49,761 nt of DNA from Micromonospora sp. HK10 (GTDB taxonomy: Bacteria > Actinomycetota > Actinomycetes > Mycobacteriales > Micromonosporaceae). The notes below the pieces were generated by a model. That model was not told the origin of the DNA. It worked only from the letters and a program-made list of their open reading frames with translations, and ran no database searches. Where the stretch lies: NCBI RefSeq assembly GCF_000982955.1, contig NZ_KQ058860.1:1-49761 (forward strand), written 5' to 3'. Every line of letters begins with the position of its first letter. Positions within the stretch are counted from its first letter, which is position 1. This document shows, piece after piece, positions 24,399-32,098 of this stretch. The position numbers and the translations under genes were made by a program.

Positions 24399-25199
24399 AT
24401 GCAGACCGTCTTCTCCACCGTCCTGCCCGACGTCCCCCGGGCCGCCCTGATCTGGCTGGCCCTGATCGCGGTGCCGGCGATCGCGATCGCCGCTCTGATC
24501 ATCCGGCCCGGCCGGCTCCGTCCGGTGTTCGCCGGGCGGATCAGCGAGGCGGCCATGCCGAGCAGCCTGGAACTGGCCGAGGAGGCCCGCGAGCGGGCCC
24601 GGTACGCCCAGGAGGTGGAGGTCGCGGCGGCCCGGGCGGCGGCGACGGCCGAGCGGCGGCGCGCCGAGTGGCTGGCCGCCCAGGAGGAGGTGGACGAGGC
24701 GTGGCGCGCGTACGAGGCGGCGGAGGAGGACGTCCACCGGCTGGCCGCCGCCGCCGCGCTGCCGTTGCCACGGACGGCACAGACCCCGGCCGAGTACGCC
24801 GACCGGGAGCGCTGGCTGCACCGGGCGGCGCTGGACGCGCAGTGGCGCAAGGAGATCACCGTCGAGCAGTTGAGCGACATCCTCGGCCACCGCGGCTGGG
24901 ACCCGCGCCGGCACCCGGTGGAGCAGGAGCTGCTGCTGCGCCGGCTGGTCCGGGACAACCTCCACGCCCGGCAGCAGACCGCCCGGGCGCGGGAGCAGGC
25001 CGCCTGGCGGGACGCCGAGCTCGCCGCGGCCGCCGCGCGCAGCCTGCGCGAGGAGGCGTACGCGGCGACCCGCCCGGCCGTCCAGCCGCGGTCCGCGCTC
25101 TCCCTCGCCGACCTGACCGGCCCGGAGACCACCCGGGAGCTGCCCGTACGCGACCCGGCGCCGGCCGCCCGGGGTCGGGCGGCGGTGCCCGCGTACTGA
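24399..25199 (+). CDS. membrane-anchored coiled-coil protein, unknown
   Basis: The 266-residue protein starts at ATG 24399, eight bases after GAGGTG; an earlier ATG at 24375 has no site. One membrane helix (about 13-35, AALIWLALIAVPAIAIAALII) is followed by a long Ala/Glu/Arg-rich coiled coil (about 55-115). A compact part comes next with AEYADRERWLHRAALDAQWRKEITVEQLSDILGHRGWDPRRHPVEQELLLRRLVR, then a second helical stretch and a Pro-rich end. The bulk is probably cytoplasmic. It follows the ESX substrate genes on the same strand. I do not recognise a family; a structural or accessory role with the secretion system is only a guess from position. Confidence 0.8.
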   Translation: MQTVFSTVLPDVPRAALIWLALIAVPAIAIAALIIRPGRLRPVFAGRISEAAMPSSLELAEEARERARYAQEVEVAAARAAATAERRRAEWLAAQEEVDEAWRAYEAAEEDVHRLAAAAALPLPRTAQTPAEYADRERWLHRAALDAQWRKEITVEQLSDILGHRGWDPRRHPVEQELLLRRLVRDNLHARQQTARAREQAAWRDAELAAAAARSLREEAYAATRPAVQPRSALSLADLTGPETTRELPVRDPAPAARGRAAVPAY

Positions 25200-25239
25200 T
25201 CGTCGAGCGCCACTGGCCGGGCTCGGCTAGCGTGACCCC

Positions 25240-25662
25240 GTGTCCCGCGAGACGTGGCTCCTGGTGGTGCTCGCCGGCCTGGTCGCCCTGGCGACGCTGG
25301 TCGGCGCGGTGCTGCTCGCCGTCCGGGTGGTCCGCACCCGCCGGTTGCTCGGCGCCCTGGGCGCCGGCGGCAAGGTCGCCTTCTACGGCGCGCTGATCTA
25401 CACGATCCTTCCGGTCGACCTGCTCCCCGACCCGATCTACCTGGACGACATGGGTGTGCTGGCCGGTGCCCTGTTCTATCTGGGGCGACTGGCCGCCCGA
25501 CACCGGGCCGCGCAACGAGCACTGCCGGGCCAGGCCGCGCACCGCGGACTGCCGGATGCCACCGCGCAACGCGGCGGGCGGGGTCAGGCGGCGCACCGCG
25601 GCGGGGCGGACCGGCCGGGGTTCCCCACACCGCCCGATCCCCCACGCCGCCCCGTGTCATGA
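25240..25662 (+). CDS. DUF1232 (YkvA-like) membrane protein
   Basis: The 140-residue protein starts at GTG 25240. An N-terminal membrane helix (about 6-28) and a second hydrophobic segment surround the DUF1232 signature VAFYGALIYTILPVDLLPDPIYLDDMG (about 46-72), followed by GVLAGALFYLGRLA. Functions of this small family are unknown. The C-terminal 50 residues are a Gly/Arg/Ala-rich tail with two similar AAHRG segments and no expected fold. No clear ribosome site precedes the start. Confidence 0.85.
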   Translation: MSRETWLLVVLAGLVALATLVGAVLLAVRVVRTRRLLGALGAGGKVAFYGALIYTILPVDLLPDPIYLDDMGVLAGALFYLGRLAARHRAAQRALPGQAAHRGLPDATAQRGGRGQAAHRGGADRPGFPTPPDPPRRPVS

Positions 25663-25760
25663 TCTGCCCCGGGCCGGCGACCGGCCCGGCGCGGCCCACC
25701 CGGCCGCCGGCGACGGAGATCGGCGCGGCCCACTCGGCCGCCGGCGACGGGGGACGGGAC

Positions 25761-26177
25761 ATGGCGGGCGACCACCGGCTGGAGCCGCACGACGCGCGGG
25801 TCGCGGCATTCTTCCGGGACCGGCACCTCGCCACGCTGACCACGCTGCGCCGCGACGGCACCCCGCACGTGGTTCCGGTGGGCGTCACCTTCGACGCGGA
25901 CGCCGCCCTGGCCCGGGTCATCACCTCCGGCACCTCGGCCAAGGCCCGGCACGTCGCGGCGGCCGGGCCGGCGGGCGCCCCGGTCGCGGTCTGCCAGGTG
26001 GACGGCCGCTGGTGGCTGACCGTCGAGGGGCGGGCGGTGCTGCGCCGCGACCCGGAGTCGGTGGCCGAGGCCGAGCGCCGGTACGCGGAGCGCTACCGCC
26101 AGCCGCGTCCCAACCCGCAGCGGGTGGTCATCGAGATCGCCGTGACCCGCCTGATCGGCAGCCTTCCCGCCGACTGA
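25761..26177 (+). CDS. PPOX-class F420-dependent or FMN-binding enzyme
   Basis: The 138-residue split-barrel protein starts at ATG 25761, preceded by GGGGGACGGGAC. The beginning RVAAFFRDRHLATLTTLRRDGTPHVVPVGVTFD is the usual start of the pyridoxamine-phosphate-oxidase-like fold of the Rv1155 type, followed by TSGTSAKARHV and WWLTVEGRAVLRRDPE. Actinobacterial members mostly bind F420, and some FMN or heme; the cofactor cannot be fixed from the sequence. It stands alone between a DUF1232 gene and a long spacer. Cytoplasmic. Confidence 0.88.
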   Translation: MAGDHRLEPHDARVAAFFRDRHLATLTTLRRDGTPHVVPVGVTFDADAALARVITSGTSAKARHVAAAGPAGAPVAVCQVDGRWWLTVEGRAVLRRDPESVAEAERRYAERYRQPRPNPQRVVIEIAVTRLIGSLPAD

Positions 26178-26542
26178 CCGGCCCGACCCGCCAGCGGGTG
26201 CCGCCCGCGTCAAGACGACGACCCGGAGGCGGGTGGTGCGCGAGCTGAGCGCGCAGCCTTGCCTTGATCGACTCGGGATACCGCATGTTGTGCTTTCCCG
26301 ACCCGGGGAAGGCCCCACATGTCGCAACCCGCGCGACAACCACCCAGATCGACCCGACCACGCCTGCCCGGTGTCGGGCCGGCTGATGCCGTCTGTCCGG
26401 TTCGGCGGTGAGCGCCGCCACCTGCGGAATCAGGGGCAGCCGGAGGCCGTTGCACTTCCCGAACGACCGCCGAGCGCCACTCCCGGTGCTCCGTCCGGCG
26501 GAGATCCCGTGCGGACGGCAACCCCCGAATGGAGCCTCGACC
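26178..26542. other. 365-base spacer upstream of the C39-like peptidase
   Basis: No gene is convincing here. A hairpin of CTTTCCC with GGGGAAG lies near 26291-26310. Short inverted CATG-containing segments flank it, so a structured leader is possible. The sequence does not match the c-di-AMP, cobalamin or SAM riboswitch cores that I know. The ribosome site GGAG (26531-26534) belongs to the next gene. Confidence 0.35.
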
Positions 26543-27166
26543 GTGATCGCAATTGTCCGGAAGTGTCTGCTCTCCGCCGCCTGCCTCGCCGCCTCCGGTG
26601 GGGTGATCGCGGGCCCGGCCGTGGCCGCGCACGCCGCCGCCCCCGCCAGCGTGGTCAAGGGCAAGGGCGAGCGCAGCGCCGGCTACGAGTACCAGGCCCA
26701 GCCGAACTTCTACTACTGCGGCCCGGCGTCGACCCGGATCGCCCTGTCGGCCGAGGGCAAGGAGATCAGCCAGGACGAGCTGGCCGCCAAGCTCGGCACC
26801 ACCGAGAGCGGCACCGACTCGGCCATCGACGTGACCCGGGTGCTCAACGAGTACACCGGTGGCAAGTACAAGACCACCGAGATCCGGGACGACGTGGCCA
26901 CCCGCGAGCAGGTGGAGCGGCTGCGCGCGGACATCAAGGCCGCCGTGGACGCCGACCGGCCGGTGGTCGCCAACATCCTGGGCGGCGCGCTGGACATCGA
27001 CGGTGTCGAGCACAGCTACCCCGGCCACTACCTGACGGTGGTGGAGTACAAGAACGACGGCAACACGGTGCTGATCGCCGACCCGGCCAGCCCGAACGAG
27101 CCGACGTACTGGATGGACGTCACCCAGCTGGCGAACTGGATCGCCGGCCGCGGCTACAGCTCCTGA
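26543..27166 (+). CDS. secreted C39-like peptidase
   Basis: The 207-residue protein starts at GTG 26543, eight bases after GGAG. A signal peptide ends near Ala32 (VAAHAAA). The mature part is a papain-like C39-type domain: Cys59 in QPNFYYCGPAS as the nucleophile, His in YPGHYLTVVEY (about residue 160) and Asp in LIADPASPN (about 177), which gives a full Cys-His-Asp triad. Such exported C39-like proteins of actinomycetes lack the transporter part of bacteriocin-processing C39 proteases, and their substrates are unknown. A strong hairpin follows the stop. Confidence 0.9.
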   Translation: MIAIVRKCLLSAACLAASGGVIAGPAVAAHAAAPASVVKGKGERSAGYEYQAQPNFYYCGPASTRIALSAEGKEISQDELAAKLGTTESGTDSAIDVTRVLNEYTGGKYKTTEIRDDVATREQVERLRADIKAAVDADRPVVANILGGALDIDGVEHSYPGHYLTVVEYKNDGNTVLIADPASPNEPTYWMDVTQLANWIAGRGYSS

Positions 27167-27178
27167 CCCGGCGACGAC

Positions 27179-27212
27179 AAGGGCCGGCCTCCCCCACGGG
27201 AGGCCGGCCCTT
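27179..27212. terminator. bidirectional terminator, C39-like peptidase / alkaline phosphatase
   Basis: A 13-bp perfect stem, GGGCCGGCCTCCC with its complement (27181-27193 and 27198-27210), has AA before and TT after, so it acts in both directions. It lies between two convergent stop codons. Confidence 0.88.
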
Positions 27213-27232
27213 CGGTGTACGCCGGGTCGGGC

Positions 27233-28495
27233 TCAGCGGGTCAGGATCTGCGCCAGCACGTCGTGCACGCGGGTGTTGGGGTGCTTGCCGCTGAACTGCT
27301 CGGCGAGCGGGCCGTACGCGGTGACCGGCACGTCGGCGCCGGTGTGCCCGCTGGTGGTCCAGTCCAGGTTGAAGCTGAGGCTGCTGCCCTTGATCGGGAA
27401 GGGCCCGTCCTCGGCGGAGATGCCGTCGCCGGACTCGTCGGAGGTGCCGGTGTCCTCGACGGTCAGGCCGCCGCACTCGTGGTCACCGGTCACCACCACC
27501 AGGGTGTCCGGGTGGCTGGCCGCGTAGTTGCGGGCCACGGCGACGGCCTTCTCCAGCTCGCCGAGGGCCTGAAGCATCCGGGTGCCGTTGTTCTCGTGGG
27601 CGAACTCGTCAATGCCCTCCTCCTCGACGAAGAGGAAGAAGCCCTTCTTGTTCGTGGACAGGGCCGACAGCGCCTTCTCGGTCATGGTGGCCAGGCTGGC
27701 CGGCGGGTGGTAGAGGTCGCCCTCGCCCTCGACGCGCTGCTGGAACAGCTCCTCGTTGCCGAAGAGCCCGAGCAGCTTGCCACCCTTGGCGGCCTGGAGC
27801 TGGGCGGCGGTGGAGACGTACTGGTATCCCTTGGCCTTGGCCTCGGTGATCAGGTTGCCCTTGGTGCCCTTGCTGGCCTCGCTCGGGTCCTCGGCCGGCT
27901 GGTCCGGGTATGCGCCCGGTACGCCGGCGGGCAGCCACCAGTCCTCGCCCCCGCCGAGGATCACGTCCGGCCGGGTCACCTCCAGGTACTGCCGGGCGAT
28001 CTCGTCCTGGGCGGAACGGTTGGCCGTGTTGGCGAAGAAGGCCGCCGGGCTGGCGTCGGTGACCTGCGCGGTGGTGACCAGGCCGGTCGCCTTGCCGGCC
28101 GCCTTGGCCTGGGCGCCCAGGGTGGGCAGCGGGTTGCGGTCCACGTCGACGCTGATCGCGCCGTTGTACGTCTTCTCGCCGGTGGCCCAGGCGGTCGCCG
28201 CGGCGGCCGAGTCGGTGATCGGCGTGGACGGGTCGTGCGGGCTGGTGGTGAGCTGGCCGGAGTAGGGCAGCTTGTCCATGGCGAGCTGGCCGTCGAGGCC
28301 GGCCAGGTAGAGGCGGGCCGCCTCGCGGTGGGCGGCGGACATGCCGTCGCCGTTGATGAAGATGACGTTGCGCGCCTTGCCCTTGGCCGGGCCGGCGTCG
28401 GCCGCGGTGATCGGGTTGGCGAGGCTCAGTCCGGCGGCGGCGACGGCGCCGGCGACGACCGGGGCGAGCAGCCGGCGGCGGGAACGGAAGGTCAC
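27233..28495 (-). CDS. secreted alkaline phosphatase (PhoA superfamily)
   Basis: The 420-residue enzyme starts at GTG 28495 behind AGGAGG. The N-terminus SRRRLLAPVVAG resembles a twin-arginine signal with cleavage near Ala35, which would fit export of a folded metalloenzyme. Metal and catalytic residues are in place: Asp50 (INGDGMS), the nucleophile Ser96 (ITDSAAAATAWATG), the EEEGID block (about 293-298) and GDHECGGL (about 345). It hydrolyses phosphomonoesters outside the cell and would supply phosphate. An AT-richer stretch upstream has a candidate PHO box. It ends before a shared terminator. Confidence 0.94.
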   Translation of the reverse strand: MTFRSRRRLLAPVVAGAVAAAGLSLANPITAADAGPAKGKARNVIFINGDGMSAAHREAARLYLAGLDGQLAMDKLPYSGQLTTSPHDPSTPITDSAAAATAWATGEKTYNGAISVDVDRNPLPTLGAQAKAAGKATGLVTTAQVTDASPAAFFANTANRSAQDEIARQYLEVTRPDVILGGGEDWWLPAGVPGAYPDQPAEDPSEASKGTKGNLITEAKAKGYQYVSTAAQLQAAKGGKLLGLFGNEELFQQRVEGEGDLYHPPASLATMTEKALSALSTNKKGFFLFVEEEGIDEFAHENNGTRMLQALGELEKAVAVARNYAASHPDTLVVVTGDHECGGLTVEDTGTSDESGDGISAEDGPFPIKGSSLSFNLDWTTSGHTGADVPVTAYGPLAEQFSGKHPNTRVHDVLAQILTR

Positions 28496-28549
28496 GGGGG
28501 TCCTCCTGGCGGATGGAACGCTTGGCGGCCATCACGCAACCGCAGTCAT

Positions 28550-28577
28550 CGGCCTAATGCCTGACCTGCGGGTTAAC
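28550..28577 (-). promoter_or_regulatory. candidate PHO box of the alkaline phosphatase
   Basis: On the minus strand GTTAACCCGCA is followed at exactly 11 bases by GGTCAGGCATT. PhoP sites of actinomycetes are 11-bp direct repeats of GTTCACC type; the first unit fits six of seven bases, the second poorly. Confidence 0.35.
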
Positions 28578-28643
28578 GGAGGACGGCGGCTGCTCGGACT
28601 CTTGTCGCCCGGGGCAACCGGCGCCGGCACCCGACGCGCGCTG

Positions 28644-29102
28644 TCATGGGCCTGGCGGGAACGGGTCGATGGGTCGCTCGAAGAAGCTCTCCAGCACCAC
28701 CACGGTCTGCGTGCCCGTGACGCCCTCCACCTGGAACAGGCGCCGCAGGCTGGCCTGGAGCTGTTCGGGCGTGCCGACCCGGATCTTCACCAGTAACGAG
28801 GCGGGCCCCGCGATGACGTGCGCCTCCTCCACCTCGGGGAGCGCGGCCAGCGCTTCGCGGGTGGGGGCGTCGCCCATCCAGGCGTTCGCCTCCACGAGCA
28901 CGAACGCCAGCACGGCCCGGCCGACGGCGGTCGGGTCCACGTCCACCGTGGTCCGTCGGATCACGCCCTGCTGGCGCAGCTTGCGTACCCGGTCGTGGAC
29001 GGCGCCGGTGGAGAGCCCGACCGTCCCGGCCAGCGTGGCGTACGACTGGGTGGCGTCGGTTTGCAGTGCGGCGAGCAGCGTCCGGTCAACCTCGTCCACC
29101 AC
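28644..29102 (-). CDS. Lrp/AsnC family regulator
   Basis: The 152-residue protein starts at GTG 29102 (or 29099), five bases after AGGAG; the frame runs on upstream to 29180 but this ribosome site would then be internal. An AsnC-type helix-turn-helix lies at the start (VDEVDRTLLAALQTDATQSYATLAGTVGLSTGAVHDRVRKLRQQGVIRRTTVDVDP). The RAM ligand-binding domain follows (VLAFVLVEANAW, then VEEAHVIAGPASLLVKIRVGTPEQLQASLRRLFQVEGVTGTQTVVVL). Such proteins form octamers and sense amino acids. It is divergent from an SMP-30-like hydrolase gene across 95 bases and probably controls it. Confidence 0.92.
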   Translation of the reverse strand: MVDEVDRTLLAALQTDATQSYATLAGTVGLSTGAVHDRVRKLRQQGVIRRTTVDVDPTAVGRAVLAFVLVEANAWMGDAPTREALAALPEVEEAHVIAGPASLLVKIRVGTPEQLQASLRRLFQVEGVTGTQTVVVLESFFERPIDPFPPGP

Positions 29103-29197
29103 GCCAACTCCTGTTCGCCTGATCATCCAGAAGGCCGATTCTGATTCGCTCATGTTAGCGTGCTGGTGAACCTGATTCACAAGACGTGGAGGTCATG
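29103..29197. promoter_or_regulatory. divergent Lrp / SMP-30 promoter region
   Basis: CTGATTCGC (29141-29149) and CTGATTCAC (29172-29180) form a direct repeat 31 bp apart, three helical turns, with a related CTGATCAT at 29119. These are candidate Lrp sites between the divergent starts. Confidence 0.45.
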
Positions 29198-30103
29198 GTG
29201 GTGGACCGGTTCCGGACCCGGTTCGAGGTGCGCGACGAACGGTTCCGCCGGGTGAACGGCGACGAGTGGACCGAGTGCCTCTGGACCGGCGGCCGCTGGC
29301 TGGAGGGGCCCGCGTGGTTCCCCGCCGGGCGGTACCTGGTCTTCAGCGACATCCCCAACGACCGGCTGCTGCGCTGGGACGAGACCACCGGCGCGGTCGG
29401 GGTGTTCCGCCAGCCGGCCGGCTACTCCAACGGGCACACCGTTGACCGGCGAGGGCGGCTGGTGAGCTGCGAGCAGGGTGGGCGGCGGGTCACCCGCACC
29501 GAGCCGGACGGCACCGACACGGTGCTGGCCGAACGCTGGCGCGGCATGCGGCTGAACAGCCCGAACGACGTGGTCGAGCGCTCCGACGGGTCGATCTGGT
29601 TCACCGATCCCAGCTACGGCATCGACAGCGACTACGAGGGGCACCGGGCCGAGAGCGAGATCGGCGGCAATCACGTCTACCGGGTCGACCCGCACGACGG
29701 CGCCGTCCACCTCGTCGCCGACGACTTCGGGCAGCCCAACGGCCTGGCGTTCAGCCCTGACGAGTCCCAGCTCTACGTGGTCGACACGCGGGCCAGACAC
29801 CTACGGCGGTTCCAGGTCACCGACGGCGGCACGCTGCGTGGCGGGGAGGTCTTCGCGAGCTGCGACGCCGGCTCGTTCGACGGGGTACGCCTCGACGACG
29901 CCGGGCGGATCTGGGCCGCCGCGCACGACGGGCTGCACTGCTTCGACCCGGACGGCACCCTGCTGGGCAAGCTGCACCTGCCCGAGGTCGTCGCCAACTT
30001 CACCTTCGGCGGGCCGAAGCGCAACCAGCTCTACATCTGCGCCTCCAGCTCGCTGTTCAGCCTGCGGGTGAACGTCAACGGCGTGCGCTGTCCCGGCTGG
30101 TGA
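29198..30103 (+). CDS. SMP-30/gluconolactonase family hydrolase
   Basis: A six-bladed beta-propeller of about 301 residues. Family metal and substrate residues are visible: Glu in LEGPAWFPAGRYLVFSDIPN, Asn in GMRLNSPNDVVERSDGSIWFTDPSYG, Asn in FGQPNGLAFSPDESQLYVVD and Asp in GSFDGVRLDDAGRIW. This set supports a divalent-metal-dependent lactonase of sugar lactones, such as gluconolactone. GGAGGT (29188-29193) best fits GTG 29198 or 29201; ATG 29195 is only two bases away from it. The stop adjoins the ferredoxin stop with no gap. It is divergent from an Lrp regulator, which may sense a related amino acid or sugar acid signal. Confidence 0.92.
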   Translation: MVDRFRTRFEVRDERFRRVNGDEWTECLWTGGRWLEGPAWFPAGRYLVFSDIPNDRLLRWDETTGAVGVFRQPAGYSNGHTVDRRGRLVSCEQGGRRVTRTEPDGTDTVLAERWRGMRLNSPNDVVERSDGSIWFTDPSYGIDSDYEGHRAESEIGGNHVYRVDPHDGAVHLVADDFGQPNGLAFSPDESQLYVVDTRARHLRRFQVTDGGTLRGGEVFASCDAGSFDGVRLDDAGRIWAAAHDGLHCFDPDGTLLGKLHLPEVVANFTFGGPKRNQLYICASSSLFSLRVNVNGVRCPGW

Positions 30104-30337
30104 TCACTCCTCCGGCGCGATTCGCTGCGCACCCGCCACATCGGACACGATGATCGCCTCCAGCGGGCAGGAGTCCGCCGCGTCGAGCACCGCCTCGGCG
30201 GCCGGGATCCGCTCCACCCGCGGCCGGGACAGCCCGTCGACCAGCACGAAGTGGTCAGGGGCGACGCCCGCGCAGATCCCGGACCCGATGCACCGGGTCG
30301 GGTCGATGTACAGCCGCCACTCGGTCCCCTCGCTCAC
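30104..30337 (-). CDS. 3Fe-4S-type ferredoxin
   Basis: The 77-residue protein starts at GTG 30337, seven bases after GGAGG. Three cluster cysteines are seen: Cys16 and Cys22 in CIGSGICAGVAPDHF, and Cys57 in SCPLEAI. A fourth is lacking (Gly19 in its place), as in the small [3Fe-4S] ferredoxins that serve cytochrome P450s in actinomycetes. No P450 or ferredoxin reductase gene is in the window, so the partner lies elsewhere. The stop codon touches that of the convergent SMP-30 gene. Confidence 0.92.
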   Translation of the reverse strand: MSEGTEWRLYIDPTRCIGSGICAGVAPDHFVLVDGLSRPRVERIPAAEAVLDAADSCPLEAIIVSDVAGAQRIAPEE

Positions 30338-30510
30338 CGGCTTGCCTCCATTCGCGCGGACACCGGACGAGCGACCCCGCCCGCCTTGACAATGAGTCAT
30401 GCACCGACTGCGCATAGTAGTGAAATTCCTCGATGAGGGCCAGCGGGTGGTACCCGGACACGGCACTCCCGGGCCGTCCGGCGGGGACGACCCGGGAGCG
30501 GTGAGCGCGG

Positions 30511-30693
30511 TCAGCGGTCGGTGTCGCCCTGTCCCGTCCGCTGCTGCGCCATGTCGACGCCCTTGTCGATCTGCTGGTCGTACTTGCCCTCGGTGCGCTT
30601 GTCGGCCGCCTCGCCGGCCTTGTCGATGCCCTGGTCGACCTGCTTGTCGTGCTGGTCGGCGAAGTCCTTGGCCTTGTCCATGAAGTCGCTCAT
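30511..30693 (-). CDS. small antitoxin-like protein (MT0933-type)
   Basis: The 60-residue highly charged protein starts at ATG 30693 behind GAGAGGAG. MSDFMDKAKDFADQHDKQVDQGIDKAGEAADKRT and the following Gly/Asp/Gln/Lys-rich sequence resemble PF14013 (MT0933-like antitoxin). The family name is based on a proposed toxin-antitoxin role in mycobacteria; no toxin gene accompanies it here, so a stress-type hydrophilic protein is equally possible. It shows two similar segments, KQVDQGIDKAGEAADKRT and QQIDKGVDMAQQRT. It is monocistronic, divergent from the next gene. Confidence 0.82.
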   Translation of the reverse strand: MSDFMDKAKDFADQHDKQVDQGIDKAGEAADKRTEGKYDQQIDKGVDMAQQRTGQGDTDR

Positions 30694-30869
30694 GTCGGGT
30701 CTCCTCTCGGTGCCTTCCTGCCTTCCCTGGCGGGGTGGGCACAAACGCCGTCCGCCCGGATGTCACCCGGGTGTCGGAATCCCGGCCGTCGGGTACGTCA
30801 CGGCACGGTCGTGGACGGTCGGCGCGCCCGCCGAGCCGCCGGACGGCCAAGGTCGAGGAAGGGGCCGAC

Positions 30870-32087
30870 GTGGAGGATGAGCGCGGGCGCGGGCCCGAGG
30901 CGACGGAGCGCGCCGGGACGGCGGCCGGACACTCGGCCGCGCCGCACCGGGAACCCGGCCCGGCGGCAGGACACTCGGCCGCGCCGCACCGGGAAACCGG
31001 CCGGGCGGCAGGACCTCACCAGCCGGCGTCGGGACCACGCCAGGCGTGGGCCGGTCTGCCCTGGCCGGTACGGACGGCCGTGACGTGGAGCGCCTGCCTG
31101 GTGGTGGTGATCACCGGCCTCTGGCTGCTCGGCAAGATCGCAGTGCTGCTGGCGCCGCTGGCCGTGGCGCTGGCCGGCACGCTCTTCCTCGCCGCGCTGC
31201 TCGACCCCGTCCTGCTCCGGCTGCGCCGACTCCGGGTGCCGGACGCCCTGGCGGCGCTGCTCAGCATCCTGCTGCTGCTCGGCGTGCTGGTGGGGGTCGG
31301 TGTCCTGGTGTGGAACCTGACCGCGAGCCAGTTCGGGGAGCTGAGCCAGCAGCTCGACCAGGGGTTGGAGCGCAGCCGTGACTTCGTCACCTCCAGCCTG
31401 CCGGTGACGGACGAGCAGCTCGACCGGTTGGTCCGGCAGGTCCGCGAAGGAGTGAGCGGCAGCGCCCCCGACCCGGTCGCCGGGGCGCGCACCGCCGCCG
31501 AGGTCGCGGGCTCGCTCCTGCTCGGTCTGGTGCTGCTCTTCTTCCTGCTCAAGGATGGCCGGGCGATGTGGGGCTGGGTGCTGCGCCGGATGGCCGGGCC
31601 GCGTCGGGAACTGACCGCCGAGGCGGGCGGCGCCGGCTGGCGGACGCTCGGCGCGTACAGCCGGGGCACGATGATCATCGCGGCGATCGACGCGCTCGGC
31701 ATCGGCCTGGGGCTGGTGCTGCTGCGCGTGCCGCTGGCCCTGCCGCTCGCCCTGATCACCTTCGTGGGCGGGTTCGTGCCGATCATCGGCGCCACGGTGG
31801 CCGGGGCGATCGCCGTGCTGGTCGCCCTCGCCGCCAACGGCCCGACCACCGCGCTGCTCACCCTGGCCCTGGTGATTGCCGTCCAGCAGGTCGAGGGCAA
31901 CCTGCTGGAGCCGCTGGTGATGAAGCGGCAGGTGCAGCTCCACCCGGCGGTCATCCTGGTCGTGGTCACCGCCGGCACCCTGATCGCCGGCATCGCCGGG
32001 GCCTTCGTCTCGGTGCCGATCGCCGCGGTCACCTGGCGCGTCCTCGACACCGTCCAACGCCACCGGGCCGCCACGGCGCCCGGCTGA
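30870..32087 (+). CDS. AI-2E family transporter
   Basis: The 405-residue membrane protein is of the AI-2E/PerM (UPF0118) family, probably eight helices. Landmarks are GKIAVLLAPLAVALAGTLFLAALLDPVLLRLRR near 85-120, the central soluble part after VWNLTASQFGELSQQLDQGLERS, then LRVPLALPLALITFVGGFVPIIGATVAGAIAVLVAL and NLLEPLVMKRQVQLHPAVILV. Most members have unknown cargo; some exchange Na+ or Li+ for H+, so naming it after AI-2 is not safe. The start at GTG 30870 follows GAGGAAGGGGCC. The cytoplasmic N-terminus (about 60 residues) contains a 14-residue repeat. Confidence 0.88.
   Translation: MEDERGRGPEATERAGTAAGHSAAPHREPGPAAGHSAAPHRETGRAAGPHQPASGPRQAWAGLPWPVRTAVTWSACLVVVITGLWLLGKIAVLLAPLAVALAGTLFLAALLDPVLLRLRRLRVPDALAALLSILLLLGVLVGVGVLVWNLTASQFGELSQQLDQGLERSRDFVTSSLPVTDEQLDRLVRQVREGVSGSAPDPVAGARTAAEVAGSLLLGLVLLFFLLKDGRAMWGWVLRRMAGPRRELTAEAGGAGWRTLGAYSRGTMIIAAIDALGIGLGLVLLRVPLALPLALITFVGGFVPIIGATVAGAIAVLVALAANGPTTALLTLALVIAVQQVEGNLLEPLVMKRQVQLHPAVILVVVTAGTLIAGIAGAFVSVPIAAVTWRVLDTVQRHRAATAPG
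30927..31010 (+). repeat. 42-bp tandem repeat, two copies
   Basis: GGACACTCGGCCGCGCCGC begins at 30927 and again at 30969. The two 42-bp units encode GHSAAPHREPGPAA and GHSAAPHRETGRAA in the N-terminal tail of the transporter and keep the frame. Confidence 0.85.
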
Positions 32088-32098
32088 CCCGGCCGGGA

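Noticed and set aside
26128..26286. Minus-strand frame of 52 codons beginning MRYPESIKARLRAQL
   Set aside because: It looks protein-like at first, but the rest is Arg/Gly/Pro-rich, it overlaps the PPOX gene end by 50 bases, and only a weak GGGAAAG site precedes it. A conserved homologue would change this.
30511..30693. Toxin partner for the antitoxin-like protein
   Set aside because: Neither neighbour resembles a toxin, and the 30338-30510 spacer has no open frame with a start signal.
30927..31010. CRISPR-like repeat
   Set aside because: Only two adjacent 42-bp units without spacers, inside a coding frame. No CRISPR array or cas gene is seen in the window.
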